This document shows, in pieces, positions 10,216-19,677 of a DNA stretch of 64,000 nucleotides. The stretch comes from Hyphobacterium sp. CCMP332 (GTDB taxonomy: Bacteria > Pseudomonadota > Alphaproteobacteria > Caulobacterales > Maricaulaceae). The notes beneath the pieces were generated by a model. The model was not told the DNA's origin and did no database searches. It was given only the letters and a program-made list of their open reading frames with translations. How positions within the stretch are numbered: the stretch's first letter is position 1; the number at the start of each line of letters is the position of its first letter. The position numbers were made by a program, and so were the translations under genes. The stretch is from contig NZ_CP058669.1 of NCBI RefSeq assembly GCF_014323565.1, positions 1,577,501 through 1,641,500 on the forward strand, written 5' to 3'.

Positions 10216-12042
10216 TTACGGCGCGCCGGACGACCGGTCCATCGAGGGACCACCGGCTTCGGTGTCCTCGGGATGCGGCGTCATCGTGCCATCCGCATCA
10301 CCCATCAATTTCTTGATGATCGGCGAGATCAGCAACATGCCGACCGCAATCGCCATCGCGATCAGGCCGACCTGCGTATACACCGCCGTATAGGTCGCTT
10401 TCGCCGCTGCAACGTCTGTCAGCTGGCCGCCAATGGTTTCCGCGCCCGTTGACGAGGCGATTATGCCGGCCAGGAAGTTGGACAGGCCCGAATAGAGGAA
10501 CCAGGCCCCCATCGTCATGCCGACGACACGCGCCGGAGCCAGCTTGGTCACGGCTGACAGGCCAACCGGCGACAGCATCAGCTCACCCATCGTGTGAACG
10601 AAGTAGATGAGGAAGATGAAGTAGACCGCCGTCATGCCGGCTGTGCCACTGACATTCATGCCCAGAACGAGTGCCAGGAAGCCCAAGCCGACGAGGAAGA
10701 CGCCAAAGGCAAACTTCACCGGCGTTGACGGATTCATTCGCCGCTTGGCGAGGTATATCCATAGCCATGCGATCAACGGCGCGAAGATGAAGATGAAGGC
10801 CGCATTCAGGCTCTGGAAGACCGGTGCGGGCACCGACCATCCGAGTATCGTCCGGTCCACAAGGCGGTCCGTGAACAGGTTCAGCGAAGAGCCGGCCTGT
10901 TCAAACAGCGCCCAGAACGGAATCTGTGCCAGTACGAAATAGATGGCGGCCAACATCTGGCCGCGTTCCTGCCCGGCCGTCTTGGTAAAGGCGTAGATCA
11001 CAAGGAAGGCCAGCATGATCAGGCCAAGCGGACCCAGAATGCCGCCCATATATTGCGGGTTCATCACCGCCAGCATGGAAATGCCAATGATGGCCAGCCC
11101 TGCCAGATAGCAGGCCCATTCCACATTGATTGGGCCAAACACCTTCTTTTTCAGCTTTTCCGCATCGGGCGGATCCGCGCGGCCTTCAAGCCATCCCTGG
11201 AAGAACAGGAAGGTCAAAAGGCCGACTAGCATGCCAACGCCGGCAAGCCCGAACCCCCACGCCCATCCATAAACGATACCGATAATCCCGACCGAGACCG
11301 ATGACAGGAATGACCCCAGATTGATGCCCATATAGAAGAGCGTGAACCCGGAATCCCGGCGTGTATCGCCCAACCCGTAAAGCGTTCCGACAATGGTCGA
11401 GATATTCGCCTTCAGGAAACCGACCCCGGCAATGATCAGTGCCAGAGCGAGATAGAGAATATTGACGTAAAGCTCTTCCTGCTCGATCCGGGTCATGTCA
11501 CCGGAAAAATCGATCTGAGCGGGAAGACCGACCGCCGCCGGGTCAGCGACAACCATGACGCTGCCTTCATTCTCGAATGAAACAATCGACTGGCCGGAGT
11601 CTGAAATGACGATCTGGTTCGCATCCCCTCCGCGGCCATCAAGCGTCAGCTGATATTCCGCGCCCTCATAGGTCATGATTTCGCGGGAACCCGCGCCTTC
11701 GAACGCCATCATGCCGTGACCGAGCACCAGAAGAATGGCCCCGAATGTCACCGCTTTTCGTTGTCCGAGATAACGGTCAGCGAGTGTCCCGCCTATAATC
11801 GTCATCACGTAAACCAGCGCCGTATAGGCACCATAAATCAGCGTCGATTGCTGATCCGAAAACAGGAAATGCTGGGTCAGATAGATGATCAGCAGGCCGC
11901 GCATCCCGTAATAGGAAAAGCGCTCCCACATCTCGGTGAAGAACAGAATGGCCAGCCCTTTCGGGTGCCCGAAGAAACTTGTATCGCGCGAAGCGGCGTC
12001 GCCCGGCTGCCCCGCGACTGCTGGTGTATCTGTCACACTCAT
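10216..12042 (-). CDS. POT/PTR-family proton-coupled peptide transporter
   Basis: 608-residue major-facilitator protein for di- or tripeptide uptake across the inner membrane. The family signature is visible near the N-terminus (F-F-T-E-M-W-E-R-F-S-Y-Y-G, residues about 34-47), with about 12-14 membrane helices. Residues about 115-190 form a hydrophilic, strand-rich insertion between helices that E. coli DtpA-type proteins lack; I believe similar insertions occur in marine relatives. The GGGGAGG ribosome site abuts ATG 12042, so GTG at 12036 (6-base spacing) could be the real start. It is divergent from nothing and follows gshA in the same direction after 87 bases. Confidence 0.93.
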   Translation of the reverse strand: MSVTDTPAVAGQPGDAASRDTSFFGHPKGLAILFFTEMWERFSYYGMRGLLIIYLTQHFLFSDQQSTLIYGAYTALVYVMTIIGGTLADRYLGQRKAVTFGAILLVLGHGMMAFEGAGSREIMTYEGAEYQLTLDGRGGDANQIVISDSGQSIVSFENEGSVMVVADPAAVGLPAQIDFSGDMTRIEQEELYVNILYLALALIIAGVGFLKANISTIVGTLYGLGDTRRDSGFTLFYMGINLGSFLSSVSVGIIGIVYGWAWGFGLAGVGMLVGLLTFLFFQGWLEGRADPPDAEKLKKKVFGPINVEWACYLAGLAIIGISMLAVMNPQYMGGILGPLGLIMLAFLVIYAFTKTAGQERGQMLAAIYFVLAQIPFWALFEQAGSSLNLFTDRLVDRTILGWSVPAPVFQSLNAAFIFIFAPLIAWLWIYLAKRRMNPSTPVKFAFGVFLVGLGFLALVLGMNVSGTAGMTAVYFIFLIYFVHTMGELMLSPVGLSAVTKLAPARVVGMTMGAWFLYSGLSNFLAGIIASSTGAETIGGQLTDVAAAKATYTAVYTQVGLIAMAIAVGMLLISPIIKKLMGDADGTMTPHPEDTEAGGPSMDRSSGAP

Positions 12043-12129
12043 CCTCCCCAGATGAATTAAGTCTCGAATCCGGCCGGCACTTGACCACGGTGTTAACCAC
12101 AGAACAAGTCGGGAGATGTCACGAATCTG

Positions 12130-13503
12130 TCAGTAAGCGCATTCGCGGAAGGCGGGGTCGACAGAATGCTCCCAGCCGGAGTGGTAGCGCTGCAGGAGTT
12201 CGCGCGCCGGACTGCGGCCACTGGCAGCAATGGCATCCAGCTCATCCAGGAAGATGGTTTCGTTCTCGCCATGGCCATTCAGCCGCGCCCGGGCCCGCAA
12301 CCCATCGCGGGAAATCCGGAGTACGTCCCTGGCAATGTCCTGCAGGGTGTGATCGCGGAAGGGCGTGTGAAGTGCATCCCGCGCGGCACCGCGGCGCAGG
12401 CCTTCACGCTCCTCGGCGGTCCAGTCTTTCACCAGCTGCCAGGCGGCGTCCAGCGCGGCATCATCATAGAGAATCCCGGTCCAGAAGGCCGGCAGGGCGC
12501 ACAGCCGGTTCCACGGCCCGCCATCCGCACCGCGCATTTCCAGGAAGGTCTTCAGGCGCACTTCCGGGAAAATCGTCGAGAGGTGATCGTCGAAATCATC
12601 CATGGTCGGGCGTTCACCCGGCAGCACCGAAAGCTTGCCATCGAGAAAATCGCGGAAGCTGAGCCCGGTCGCATCCAGAAACACGCCCTTGCGCTTCACG
12701 AAATACATCGGCACGTCCAGCGCATAATCGACATAGCGCTCGAAACTCATCCCGTCATCGAAGACGAAGGGCAGCATGCCGGTGCGGTTATTGTCGGTGT
12801 CGGTCCAGATATGCGCGCGATAGGACATGAAGCCGTTCGGCTTGCCATCCGAGAAGGGCGAGTTCGCGAACAGCGCCGTCGCCACCGGCTGCAGCGCCAG
12901 CGAGACGCGGAACATCTTCACCATTGTCGCTTCGCTGTCGAAGTCGAGATTGACCTGAACCGTACACGAGCGGAACATCATCTGATGACCCAGCGTGCCG
13001 ACTTTCGGCATGTAAGCCTTCATCAGGTCATAGCGGCCCTTGGGCATCATCGGCGTTTCTTCCAGAGACCATTTCGGCGAAAAGCCCAGCCCCAGAAAGC
13101 CGGCCCCGATTTCATCGGCGACAGCGCGCACTTCGCGCAAATGGCTGTTCACTTCGGCGCAGGTCTGGTGGACGGATTCCAGCGGCGCACCCGACAATTC
13201 AAACTGCCCGCCCGGTTCCAGGCTGACGCTGGCACCATCACGCTTCAGCGCAATCGGCTTGCCGTTTTCCAGCACCGGTTCCCAGCCAAACCGCGTCATG
13301 CCTTCCAGCATCTTGCGCACGGTCGGTCCGTCGCCTTCATAAGGCAAAGGCCCATGATCATTCAGGCGGAAGCCGAATTTCTCGTGCTCTGTGCCGATCC
13401 GCCACCGGTCTTTGGGCTTGCAGCCCGTGGCAAGGTGTTCGGCCATCTGGCCGATGGACTCGATAATGGGCCCCTGGCCACCGTCTGAATAGGATCCGCT
13501 CAA
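12130..13503 (-). CDS. gshA: Glutamate-cysteine ligase
   Basis: 457-residue enzyme of the GCS2/plant-type family used by alphaproteobacteria for the first step of glutathione synthesis (gamma-glutamylcysteine from Glu, Cys and ATP). Visible family segments include [10 protein letters not shown] near residue 40, the Glu-rich active-site strand G-x-Q-F-E-L-S-G-A, and later R-G-A-D-G-G-P-W-N and F-W-T-G. The start appears to be TTG at 13503, with AAGGGAG about 10 bases upstream; no ATG gives a complete N-terminus. It lies after rsmE in the same direction (70 bases). Confidence 0.94.
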   Translation of the reverse strand: MSGSYSDGGQGPIIESIGQMAEHLATGCKPKDRWRIGTEHEKFGFRLNDHGPLPYEGDGPTVRKMLEGMTRFGWEPVLENGKPIALKRDGASVSLEPGGQFELSGAPLESVHQTCAEVNSHLREVRAVADEIGAGFLGLGFSPKWSLEETPMMPKGRYDLMKAYMPKVGTLGHQMMFRSCTVQVNLDFDSEATMVKMFRVSLALQPVATALFANSPFSDGKPNGFMSYRAHIWTDTDNNRTGMLPFVFDDGMSFERYVDYALDVPMYFVKRKGVFLDATGLSFRDFLDGKLSVLPGERPTMDDFDDHLSTIFPEVRLKTFLEMRGADGGPWNRLCALPAFWTGILYDDAALDAAWQLVKDWTAEEREGLRRGAARDALHTPFRDHTLQDIARDVLRISRDGLRARARLNGHGENETIFLDELDAIAASGRSPARELLQRYHSGWEHSVDPAFRECAY

Positions 13504-13573
13504 AGCCTGTCGCTCCCTTGCCCTTTGAGCCTAGGTAATCAGCCGATACCCCTGCGGCAAGGCGGAACACGCA

Positions 13574-14320
13574 TTATTCACGCGGTTGTGCACCGCCGGC
13601 CCAGTCACCGCACTGGCTCTGCCAGAGGCTCAGGGCCGCCGCCGCCGCTGTGTCGGCTCGCAATATGCGCGGGCCGAGGCTCACCGGCAGGGCCGATGGC
13701 AGGCTGCGAATTCTGGCCCGCTCTTCCGGCGTGAACCCGCCTTCCGGCCCGATCAGGATGGCGGCCTTGTTCGTCGGGCGATCGCGCAGCGCCGTCGCCA
13801 TTGGCAAGGCCTCTCCGGCCTCGTCGCAATAGATCAGCACGCGATCCGCTGGCCAGCCATCCAGAATGGCGGCCAGTTTTTCCGCTTCGAATATCTCCGG
13901 CAGATCGAACCGTTCCGTCTGCTCGGCAGCTTCCTTCGCAAGCGCGCCCAACCGGTCGATTCGGACCTTGTCGGCGATGGTGCGCTGCGTCAGCACGGGC
14001 CGAATCCGGCGTACGCCCAGCTCGGCTGCTTTTTCCACAATGAAATCGGTCCGCGCTTTCTTCACCGGCGCAAACAGAAGATCGAGATCCGGTACACCCT
14101 GCGCCACCCGCAACCGCGCCCCGACAGTCAGGACAGCGCCCTTGCGGTCAGCGGCCCCGATTTCGGCCTCCCACTCACCGTCTTGCGCGTTGAAAAGACG
14201 AACTTTATCGCCGGTTTTCCGGCGCATGACGGAAATCAGGTAATGGCTCTCATCCCGCCCCAGCCGGATTTCGGCAGCGGCACTGAGCGAAGAGTCGCAA
14301 TAAAGGCGCGGGTCGGTCAT
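13574..14320 (-). CDS. rsmE: 16S rRNA (uracil-1498-N3)-methyltransferase RsmE
   Basis: 248-residue SPOUT methyltransferase. The C-terminal trefoil knot motifs are clear: L-I-G-P-E-G-G-F-T-P-E-E and L-x-I-L-R-A-D-T-A near the C-terminus, which bind S-adenosylmethionine. The N-terminal part is PUA-like. I chose ATG at 14320 (MTDPRLYCD), which gives the normal family length; an upstream ATG at 14398 would overlap the divergent ubiA start. It shares the short 76-base intergenic region with ubiA, a gene order I recall as common in alphaproteobacteria. Confidence 0.94.
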   Translation of the reverse strand: MTDPRLYCDSSLSAAAEIRLGRDESHYLISVMRRKTGDKVRLFNAQDGEWEAEIGAADRKGAVLTVGARLRVAQGVPDLDLLFAPVKKARTDFIVEKAAELGVRRIRPVLTQRTIADKVRIDRLGALAKEAAEQTERFDLPEIFEAEKLAAILDGWPADRVLIYCDEAGEALPMATALRDRPTNKAAILIGPEGGFTPEERARIRSLPSALPVSLGPRILRADTAAAAALSLWQSQCGDWAGGAQPRE

Positions 14321-14396
14321 ATCCTGCCGGTACGCATGACAGACTGCGGCGTCAACTCTCTTGCCCGGCTTTGCCGGTTCGGGGCAGAACAGACGC

Positions 14397-15329
14397 ATGG
14401 TAACGGAATCAGATCGACGGGTGGCGGACAGCCTGCCGAAAAGCTGGGTGGATGCAGCGCCCGTCCGCTTCCGGCCGTTTCTGCGTCTCGCCCGCTATGA
14501 CCGGCCGGTCGGCTTCTGGCTCCTGACCATCCCTTGCTGGACCGGCCTGCTGCTGGCCCGCCTCGGCAGCGGCGTTCCCCCGCAATGGAGCGATCTCGGG
14601 CTCGCCGTCCTGTTTGCCATCGGCGCCATCGCCATGCGCGGCGCGGGCTGCACCTATAACGACATCGTCGACCGGGATTTGGATCGCCGCGTCGCCCGCA
14701 CCGCCGACCGCCCGCTGGCCGCCGGAACCCTGTCGGTACGCTCGGCATGGCTCTTCCTGCTCGCGCAATGCCTGATCGGTTTTGTGGTCCTGATGCAATT
14801 GCCGCCGCTGGCGATCTGGATCGCACTCGGCTCTCTGGCACTGGTGGCCGCCTATCCCTTCATGAAACGCATCACCTGGTGGCCGCAGGCCTGGCTCGGC
14901 CTGACCTTCAACTGGGGCGTTCTCGTCGGGTATGCCACTATCGCCGGGCAGATCGATGCAGCCGTGCTCGCCCTGTTTGCCTCCAGCGTTTTCTGGACGA
15001 TCGGCTATGACACCATCTATGCCTGTCAGGATATGGAAGACGATGCGCTGGTCGGCGTGAAATCCACGGCCCGCGCCCTGCAATCCAATCTGCACCTCTG
15101 GCTATGGGTGTTTTACGCCCTGACCGCGCTGGGCGCGGCGCTCGCCGGCGTATTGGCGGGCGCGCCCGCCTGGTTTGCACTCGCCATCCTGCCCTTCACA
15201 TTCCACCTTTTTGACCAGATCCGGAAGGTTGACCCGGATGACGGGCCCGCCTGCCTTGCCGTATTCAAAAGCAACCGGACGACAGGTCTGTTGCTGGCGG
15301 CGTCCTTTCTTTTCTGTTCGTTCATTTGA
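14397..15329 (+). CDS. ubiA: 4-hydroxybenzoate polyprenyltransferase UbiA
   Basis: 310-residue membrane prenyltransferase that attaches the polyprenyl tail to 4-hydroxybenzoate in ubiquinone synthesis. Both Asp-rich motifs are present: N-D-I-V-D-R-D-L-D near residue 88 and Y-A-C-Q-D-M-E-D-D near residue 210, with about eight membrane helices. The N-terminal D-R-P-V-G-F-W-L segment is typical of UbiA. The ATG at 14397 is chosen because earlier in-frame ATGs fall inside the divergent rsmE leader. The quinone made here would feed the respiratory chain ending in the oxidase at the start of this window. Confidence 0.94.
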   Translation: MVTESDRRVADSLPKSWVDAAPVRFRPFLRLARYDRPVGFWLLTIPCWTGLLLARLGSGVPPQWSDLGLAVLFAIGAIAMRGAGCTYNDIVDRDLDRRVARTADRPLAAGTLSVRSAWLFLLAQCLIGFVVLMQLPPLAIWIALGSLALVAAYPFMKRITWWPQAWLGLTFNWGVLVGYATIAGQIDAAVLALFASSVFWTIGYDTIYACQDMEDDALVGVKSTARALQSNLHLWLWVFYALTALGAALAGVLAGAPAWFALAILPFTFHLFDQIRKVDPDDGPACLAVFKSNRTTGLLLAASFLFCSFI

Positions 15330-15401
15330 CCTTTGTTCCGCATCATGGCGGGATAGGCACAGGCTTGCGCCCGGTGCGGCGCGATTAGAGGGAGGCTTTT
15401 A

Positions 15402-16868
15402 ATGGCAAACCGGCTTTTGGCCGTATTGGGTGCCGCGGCATTATTTGCATGCAGTGAACCCGTCACGGAAACAGTTGTCGTCGATGCGCCCGATACCGAA
15501 ACGACGGTCTCGGGCATTCAGGTCGATGTTCAGTATCACACGCTTGAAAACGGCCTGCGGGTCGTCTTGTCCCGCGACACCTCCGTCCCGACGGCCACCG
15601 TGGCCGTCTATTACGGCGTCGGTTTCCGCAATGAACCACGCGGCCGCACCGGCTTTGCCCACCTGTTCGAGCACCTGATGTTCGAAGGATCCGAAAACCT
15701 GCCCGGCGGCACGATGACCAATCTCATCTACAATGCCGGCGGCGTACAGAACGGCTCCACCCGCTTCGATTTCACCAATTACTTCGAGGTCGTGCCCAAT
15801 AATGCGCTGGAAGCCATCATCTGGGCCGAATCCGACCGCATGGCGCGCCCGATCATTGATGAGGAAAATCTCGCAGCCCAGGGCGGCGTCGTGGAGAACG
15901 AGGTTCTGGTGAACGTCATCAACCAGCCCTATGGCGGCTGGATCTGGATCGACCTGCCCATGCTCGCCAATGAAAACTGGCACAATGCCCATAATTTCTA
16001 TGGCGATCTGGACGATTTGCGGGCCGCCACGCTGGACGATGTCCAGACCTTCTTCGACACCTATTATGCGGTCAACAACGCCACGATCGTCGTCGTCGGC
16101 GATATTGATTACGACGAAACCCTCGGCTGGATCGAGGCCAATTTCGCCAGTATCGAACCGGGTCCGCCCCTGCCGGAGATCGATATTTCCGAGCCGCGCC
16201 AGGAAGAAGAGAAGTTCGGCGAAATCTATGACCGTCTGGCGCCGCAGCCCGCCTTGGGTTTCGGCTATCACATGCCGGAGCGCGGCACGCCGGAATATTA
16301 CGCCATGGCCGTGATCGACCAGATTCTGGTCCAGGGCGATGACAGTCTCCTGAACCAGCGCATCGTCAATGAAGAGGGCTACGCCTCCAGCGTTTTTGGC
16401 GGCATCAATCTGCTCGGCAACATGTACAATTATAATGGCCCGATGCTGTGGTCGGCCGGCATGATTCACGGTGATGAATACGACCACGAAGTCATCATGG
16501 CCGATGTGGACGAGGTGATCGAGCAACTGCGCACCGAGGAGATCAGCGAGGAACAGCTCAACCGCGCCATCACCAAATTGCGCTCGCAATTCTACAATAT
16601 CGTCGATTCCGCGTCGCGGTTCGGCCTGGCGGATCTGCTCGCGGTTTTCGCCATGTTTGATGATGATCCGTCCCGGATCAACCGGATCGAGCAAGGCTTT
16701 GATCAGGTCACGCCGGAACTGGTTCTGGCTACCGCGCAGGAATATCTGCGGCCCACCAACCGATCCGTGCTGCGGGTCATTCCGGATCCCGATGGCACAT
16801 TGGGCGGTCAGGCAGAGGATACAGATCAAGGCGACTCCGGGACTGAAACACCGGATGAGGATCAATAG
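15402..16868 (+). CDS. M16 family zinc metallopeptidase, catalytic subunit (lipoprotein)
   Basis: 488-residue pitrilysin/insulinase-family protein. The inverted zinc motif is intact (H87-L-F-E90-H91) and the distal Glu ligand is found about 75 residues later (Q-G-G-V-V-E-N-E, residues 165-167), so this is an active peptidase. The N-terminus has a lipobox (L-F-A-C17), predicting a periplasm-facing lipoprotein. The C-terminus is acidic and low-complexity. GGAGG-like sequence (GGGAGG) precedes the ATG. It is followed 13 bases later by a non-catalytic M16 paralogue; such pairs form heterodimers in the PqqF/Ymx-like subfamily. Confidence 0.93.
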   Translation: MANRLLAVLGAAALFACSEPVTETVVVDAPDTETTVSGIQVDVQYHTLENGLRVVLSRDTSVPTATVAVYYGVGFRNEPRGRTGFAHLFEHLMFEGSENLPGGTMTNLIYNAGGVQNGSTRFDFTNYFEVVPNNALEAIIWAESDRMARPIIDEENLAAQGGVVENEVLVNVINQPYGGWIWIDLPMLANENWHNAHNFYGDLDDLRAATLDDVQTFFDTYYAVNNATIVVVGDIDYDETLGWIEANFASIEPGPPLPEIDISEPRQEEEKFGEIYDRLAPQPALGFGYHMPERGTPEYYAMAVIDQILVQGDDSLLNQRIVNEEGYASSVFGGINLLGNMYNYNGPMLWSAGMIHGDEYDHEVIMADVDEVIEQLRTEEISEEQLNRAITKLRSQFYNIVDSASRFGLADLLAVFAMFDDDPSRINRIEQGFDQVTPELVLATAQEYLRPTNRSVLRVIPDPDGTLGGQAEDTDQGDSGTETPDEDQ

Positions 16869-16881
16869 GGAGGACATGACG

Positions 16882-18294
16882 ATGATGAAATCGACCACAT
16901 TTCTGATGGCGGCATCCCTGATGCTTATGTCCGCTCCGACGGCTTTCTCGCAAGCCCTGCCGCGGCCGGAAATCGGCCCGGCACCGGCGTTCGAACTGCC
17001 GGAAACATCGACCGTCGTGCTCGATAACGGGCTCGAAGTCACCTTCATCCATTTCGGCCTGGCGCCGAAGGTGAACATTTCGGTGCAGATTCTGGCCGGC
17101 AATGTCTTTGATGGCGAGAATACCTATATCGCCGACCTGACCGCCGCCATGATGGAAGAAGGTGCCGGCGGGGAATCGCCGGAATCGATTGCCCGGGCCT
17201 TTGCTTCCATGGGCGGCGACATGAATGTCGGCGTCGGCATGCATACGACGAATTTCTCGGCCAATGTGCTGACCGAATTCGGGCCGGAAGCCCTTTCCCG
17301 CATCGCCACCGTGATCCGCAATCCGGATTTTCCGGAATCGGAATTCGAGCGCATCCGCCAAAGCCAGGTCCGCAATATGACAGTGGCCCGGTCACAACCG
17401 GGGCCGGTCGCCAATGAAGCCTATGTTGGCCTCCTCTACGGCACTGACCATCCCTATGGTCAGGGCATGCCGGACGAAGACCAGATGGAAAGCTTCACCA
17501 TGGATCAGGTGCGCGCTTTCTATGACGCCAATTTCGGTGCCGCCCGGACCCGAATCTATGTGGCCGGACGCTTTGACGAAGAGCGTCTGGAGGCCGCCAT
17601 TCGCGAGGCATTCGGCGACTGGGAGTCCGGCCCCGAAGCCAATATTCCGCCCGCCTCGATCAATGGCGGCCCGGTAGTCCAGCTGATTGATCGTCCCGGC
17701 GCACCGCAGGCCACCATCCGTCTCGGCTTTCCGGTTGCACCGATCGGTACCGAAGACGCCTACCGGATGACCGTCATGAACGCGATTCTCGGCGGCTCCT
17801 TCACCTCCCGCCTGACCAGCAATCTGCGCGAGGAGCGCGGCTGGACCTATTCGCCCGGATCCGGTGTCACCAACCGGGTCGGTACATCCTACTGGACTTT
17901 CAGTGCGGACATCACGACGGGTGCCACGATCCAAGCCTTCTCGGAAATCTTCAGTGAAATCCAGACACTCCAGCTGAATACGCCCGACGAGGAAGAAGCG
18001 GGCGGCATGCGAAGCTGGCTGTCGGGCCTGTTCATTCTCCAGAACGCCTCGACCGGCGGGCTAATCGGCCAGATTTCGAACCGCGATTTCTACGGTCTTC
18101 CGGGCGATTATCTGGAAACCTATGTTGACCGCATCAATGATGTCTCCAATGGCGACATCTCGGCAGTAGCGTCCGAATACCTGCAACCGGACCGCATGGT
18201 GCTGGTTGTGGTCGGCGACCTCGATTCGATTGGCGAAGGGCTTCAGGCCTTCCCGCAATTCGCGGATGCCGAATTCATCATGGACGAGGAATAG
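16882..18294 (+). CDS. M16 family protein, non-catalytic partner subunit
   Basis: 470-residue M16-fold protein with a signal peptide (MMKSTTFLMAASLMLM...TAFSQ). At the position of the zinc motif it reads A-D-L-T-A-A-M-M-E-E-G, lacking H-x-x-E-H, so it should be catalytically silent. The C-terminal half keeps the Arg/Tyr substrate-gripping region typical of the partner subunit (S-R-L-x-S-N-L-R-E-E-R-G-W-T-Y). Three in-frame ATGs (16876, 16882, 16885) follow GGGAGG; 16882 has the best spacing (8). With the upstream gene it probably forms a periplasmic heterodimeric peptidase. A strong terminator follows. Confidence 0.9.
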   Translation: MMKSTTFLMAASLMLMSAPTAFSQALPRPEIGPAPAFELPETSTVVLDNGLEVTFIHFGLAPKVNISVQILAGNVFDGENTYIADLTAAMMEEGAGGESPESIARAFASMGGDMNVGVGMHTTNFSANVLTEFGPEALSRIATVIRNPDFPESEFERIRQSQVRNMTVARSQPGPVANEAYVGLLYGTDHPYGQGMPDEDQMESFTMDQVRAFYDANFGAARTRIYVAGRFDEERLEAAIREAFGDWESGPEANIPPASINGGPVVQLIDRPGAPQATIRLGFPVAPIGTEDAYRMTVMNAILGGSFTSRLTSNLREERGWTYSPGSGVTNRVGTSYWTFSADITTGATIQAFSEIFSEIQTLQLNTPDEEEAGGMRSWLSGLFILQNASTGGLIGQISNRDFYGLPGDYLETYVDRINDVSNGDISAVASEYLQPDRMVLVVVGDLDSIGEGLQAFPQFADAEFIMDEE

Positions 18295-18312
18295 CTTCGG
18301 ATAACGGAATTG

Positions 18313-18343
18313 AAAGGCCGGGCGGAATACGCCCGGCCTTTTT
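18313..18343 (+). terminator. Intrinsic terminator after the M16 gene pair
   Basis: An 11-bp perfect stem (18313-18323 with 18331-18341), 7-base loop and a T-run of five on the plus strand. The A-run on the left would allow some function in reverse. Confidence 0.92.
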
Positions 18344-18391
18344 CCAATCCGGTTTCTTTCGGAAACGAACGAATCGGCCTTATCTTCCGGC

Positions 18392-18826
18392 ATGGCCAGA
18401 ATCCGCGCCGTCGACCGGCGATTATTCCTCTTGATAGAAATTGCCGCCCGGCGTCTCAACCGGGAGGCGGACAAGCGCCTGAAAGACGAGGCCGGCGTCT
18501 CGTCCGCTCAGGCCGGCGTGCTGTTTCTGCTGCTCCGGCGCGGCCAGCGCCGGATGGGCGGTCTGAGCAAGACCCTGTCGCTGAATCCGCCTGCCGTCAC
18601 CGGGCTCGTGGACCGCATGGTCAAGGCCGGGCTGGTATCCCGGACAACCGACAAGACAGACGGGCGCGGTGCCATGGTGGCGCTCACCCGCAAGGGCACC
18701 GAGGCGGCCGAGCGGGCCGATATCGTGCTACGCGAATTGAATGCGGATCTGGAAGCGCGCCTCGGCGAGGAGGTCTCCGACATTCTCCACGACGCCCTGA
18801 CCCGGATTGTTATCGCGGAAAGTTGA
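18392..18826 (+). CDS. MarR family transcriptional regulator
   Basis: 144-residue winged-helix regulator. The MarR DNA-binding region is evident: the recognition helix N-P-P-A-V-T-G-L-V-D-R-M and the wing with the signature D-K-T-D-G-R-G-A-M-V-A-L-T, between N- and C-terminal dimerisation helices. MarR proteins usually bind palindromes near their own or neighbouring genes and release on ligand binding. It lies 74 bases ahead of an enoyl-CoA hydratase whose upstream region carries a 14-base palindrome (18872-18885), a possible target. Ligand unknown. Confidence 0.92.
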   Translation: MARIRAVDRRLFLLIEIAARRLNREADKRLKDEAGVSSAQAGVLFLLLRRGQRRMGGLSKTLSLNPPAVTGLVDRMVKAGLVSRTTDKTDGRGAMVALTRKGTEAAERADIVLRELNADLEARLGEEVSDILHDALTRIVIAES

Positions 18827-18871
18827 CGCCTACGCGAACTGGATTTGGTCCGCAGACTTGCCTACACATTG

Positions 18872-18885
18872 ACCGATCAATCGGT
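18872..18885. promoter_or_regulatory. Palindromic operator candidate ahead of the enoyl-CoA hydratase gene
   Basis: ACCGAT-CA-ATCGGT is a perfect inverted repeat with 6-base arms, ending 15 bases before the ATG at 18901. It could be the site of the MarR protein encoded just upstream, or of a TetR-type regulator of acyl-CoA metabolism elsewhere; sites with similar TTGACCGAT half-sites are known for such regulators. Which protein binds is not shown by the sequence. Confidence 0.45.
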
Positions 18886-18900
18886 AACGGAGCCCGCCGC

Positions 18901-19677
18901 ATGAGCAATCTAGTCTCGGTCGAAACATCAGACGGCGTGCGGACCATCCGCTGGAACCGTCCGGAAAAGAAAAACGCCCTCCTGCGTGAAATGTACACCG
19001 CCGCAGCCGAGGCCATTGAATCCGGTGAAGCGGAAAAGTCGGTGCGGGTTTTCGTACTGGGCGGACAGCCCGGCCTGTTCACGGCCGGCAATGATCTGGT
19101 CGATTTCATGGAAGCCCCGCCTCATATCGGTTCGGGCGATATGCCGCCGGTCGAGCGTTTCATGCGCGCCCTGATGGGAGCGAAAAAGCCCGTAATCGCC
19201 GAAGTGGACGGCCTCGCCATCGGCATCGGCACGACGCTTCTGATGCATTGCGATCTCGCTTACGCATCCGAGAATGCCGCCTTCAAGACGCCTTTTGCCG
19301 ATCTGGCTTTGGCCCCGGAATTTGCCTCCAGCCTGCTCTTTCCCACGCGCCTCGGACGCGCGGCGGCCTCGGACCTTTTGATGCTGGGCAGTGTCTGGAA
19401 TGCGGCCCGCGCCCTCGAGGCCGGCCTGATTACCGGTATCTTCCCGTCGGCGCGCCTTGCCAATGATGTGCGCGAGAAGGCGCTGGCCCTCGCCGCCAAA
19501 TCCCCCGGCGCGGTCCGCAAGGCCAAGGAGTTGATGATGACGCCGGACGAGCCACTTGATGCCCGGATGGCCCGCGAGGGCGGCATTTTCGCCGAGATGC
19601 TGCAATCGCCGGAATTTTCCGAAGCCGTCACCGCTTTCATGGAACGCCGCGCGCCTGACTTCTCGAAGTTCGGCTGA
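18901..19677 (+). CDS. Enoyl-CoA hydratase/isomerase family protein
   Basis: 258-residue crotonase-fold protein. The two oxyanion-hole segments are recognisable (F-T-A-G-N-D-L near residue 62 and D-G-L-A-I-G-I-G-T-T near 105), as is the C-terminal region. The catalytic Glu pair of classical enoyl-CoA hydratase is not clearly matched at the second site (F-A-D-L-A-L-A-P-E-F), so it may be an isomerase-like or atypical member. Starts at ATG 18901 with CGGAG upstream. Its TGA overlaps the next ATG by one base, so it heads a coupled string of genes with the aminotransferase and sulfotransferase-like genes. Confidence 0.88.
   Translation: MSNLVSVETSDGVRTIRWNRPEKKNALLREMYTAAAEAIESGEAEKSVRVFVLGGQPGLFTAGNDLVDFMEAPPHIGSGDMPPVERFMRALMGAKKPVIAEVDGLAIGIGTTLLMHCDLAYASENAAFKTPFADLALAPEFASSLLFPTRLGRAAASDLLMLGSVWNAARALEAGLITGIFPSARLANDVREKALALAAKSPGAVRKAKELMMTPDEPLDARMAREGGIFAEMLQSPEFSEAVTAFMERRAPDFSKFG

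Noticed and set aside
15441-17102. 553-codon minus-strand open frame across the first M16 gene
   Set aside because: It crosses the junction of two well-supported plus-strand genes and has no family features; codon-position shadow.
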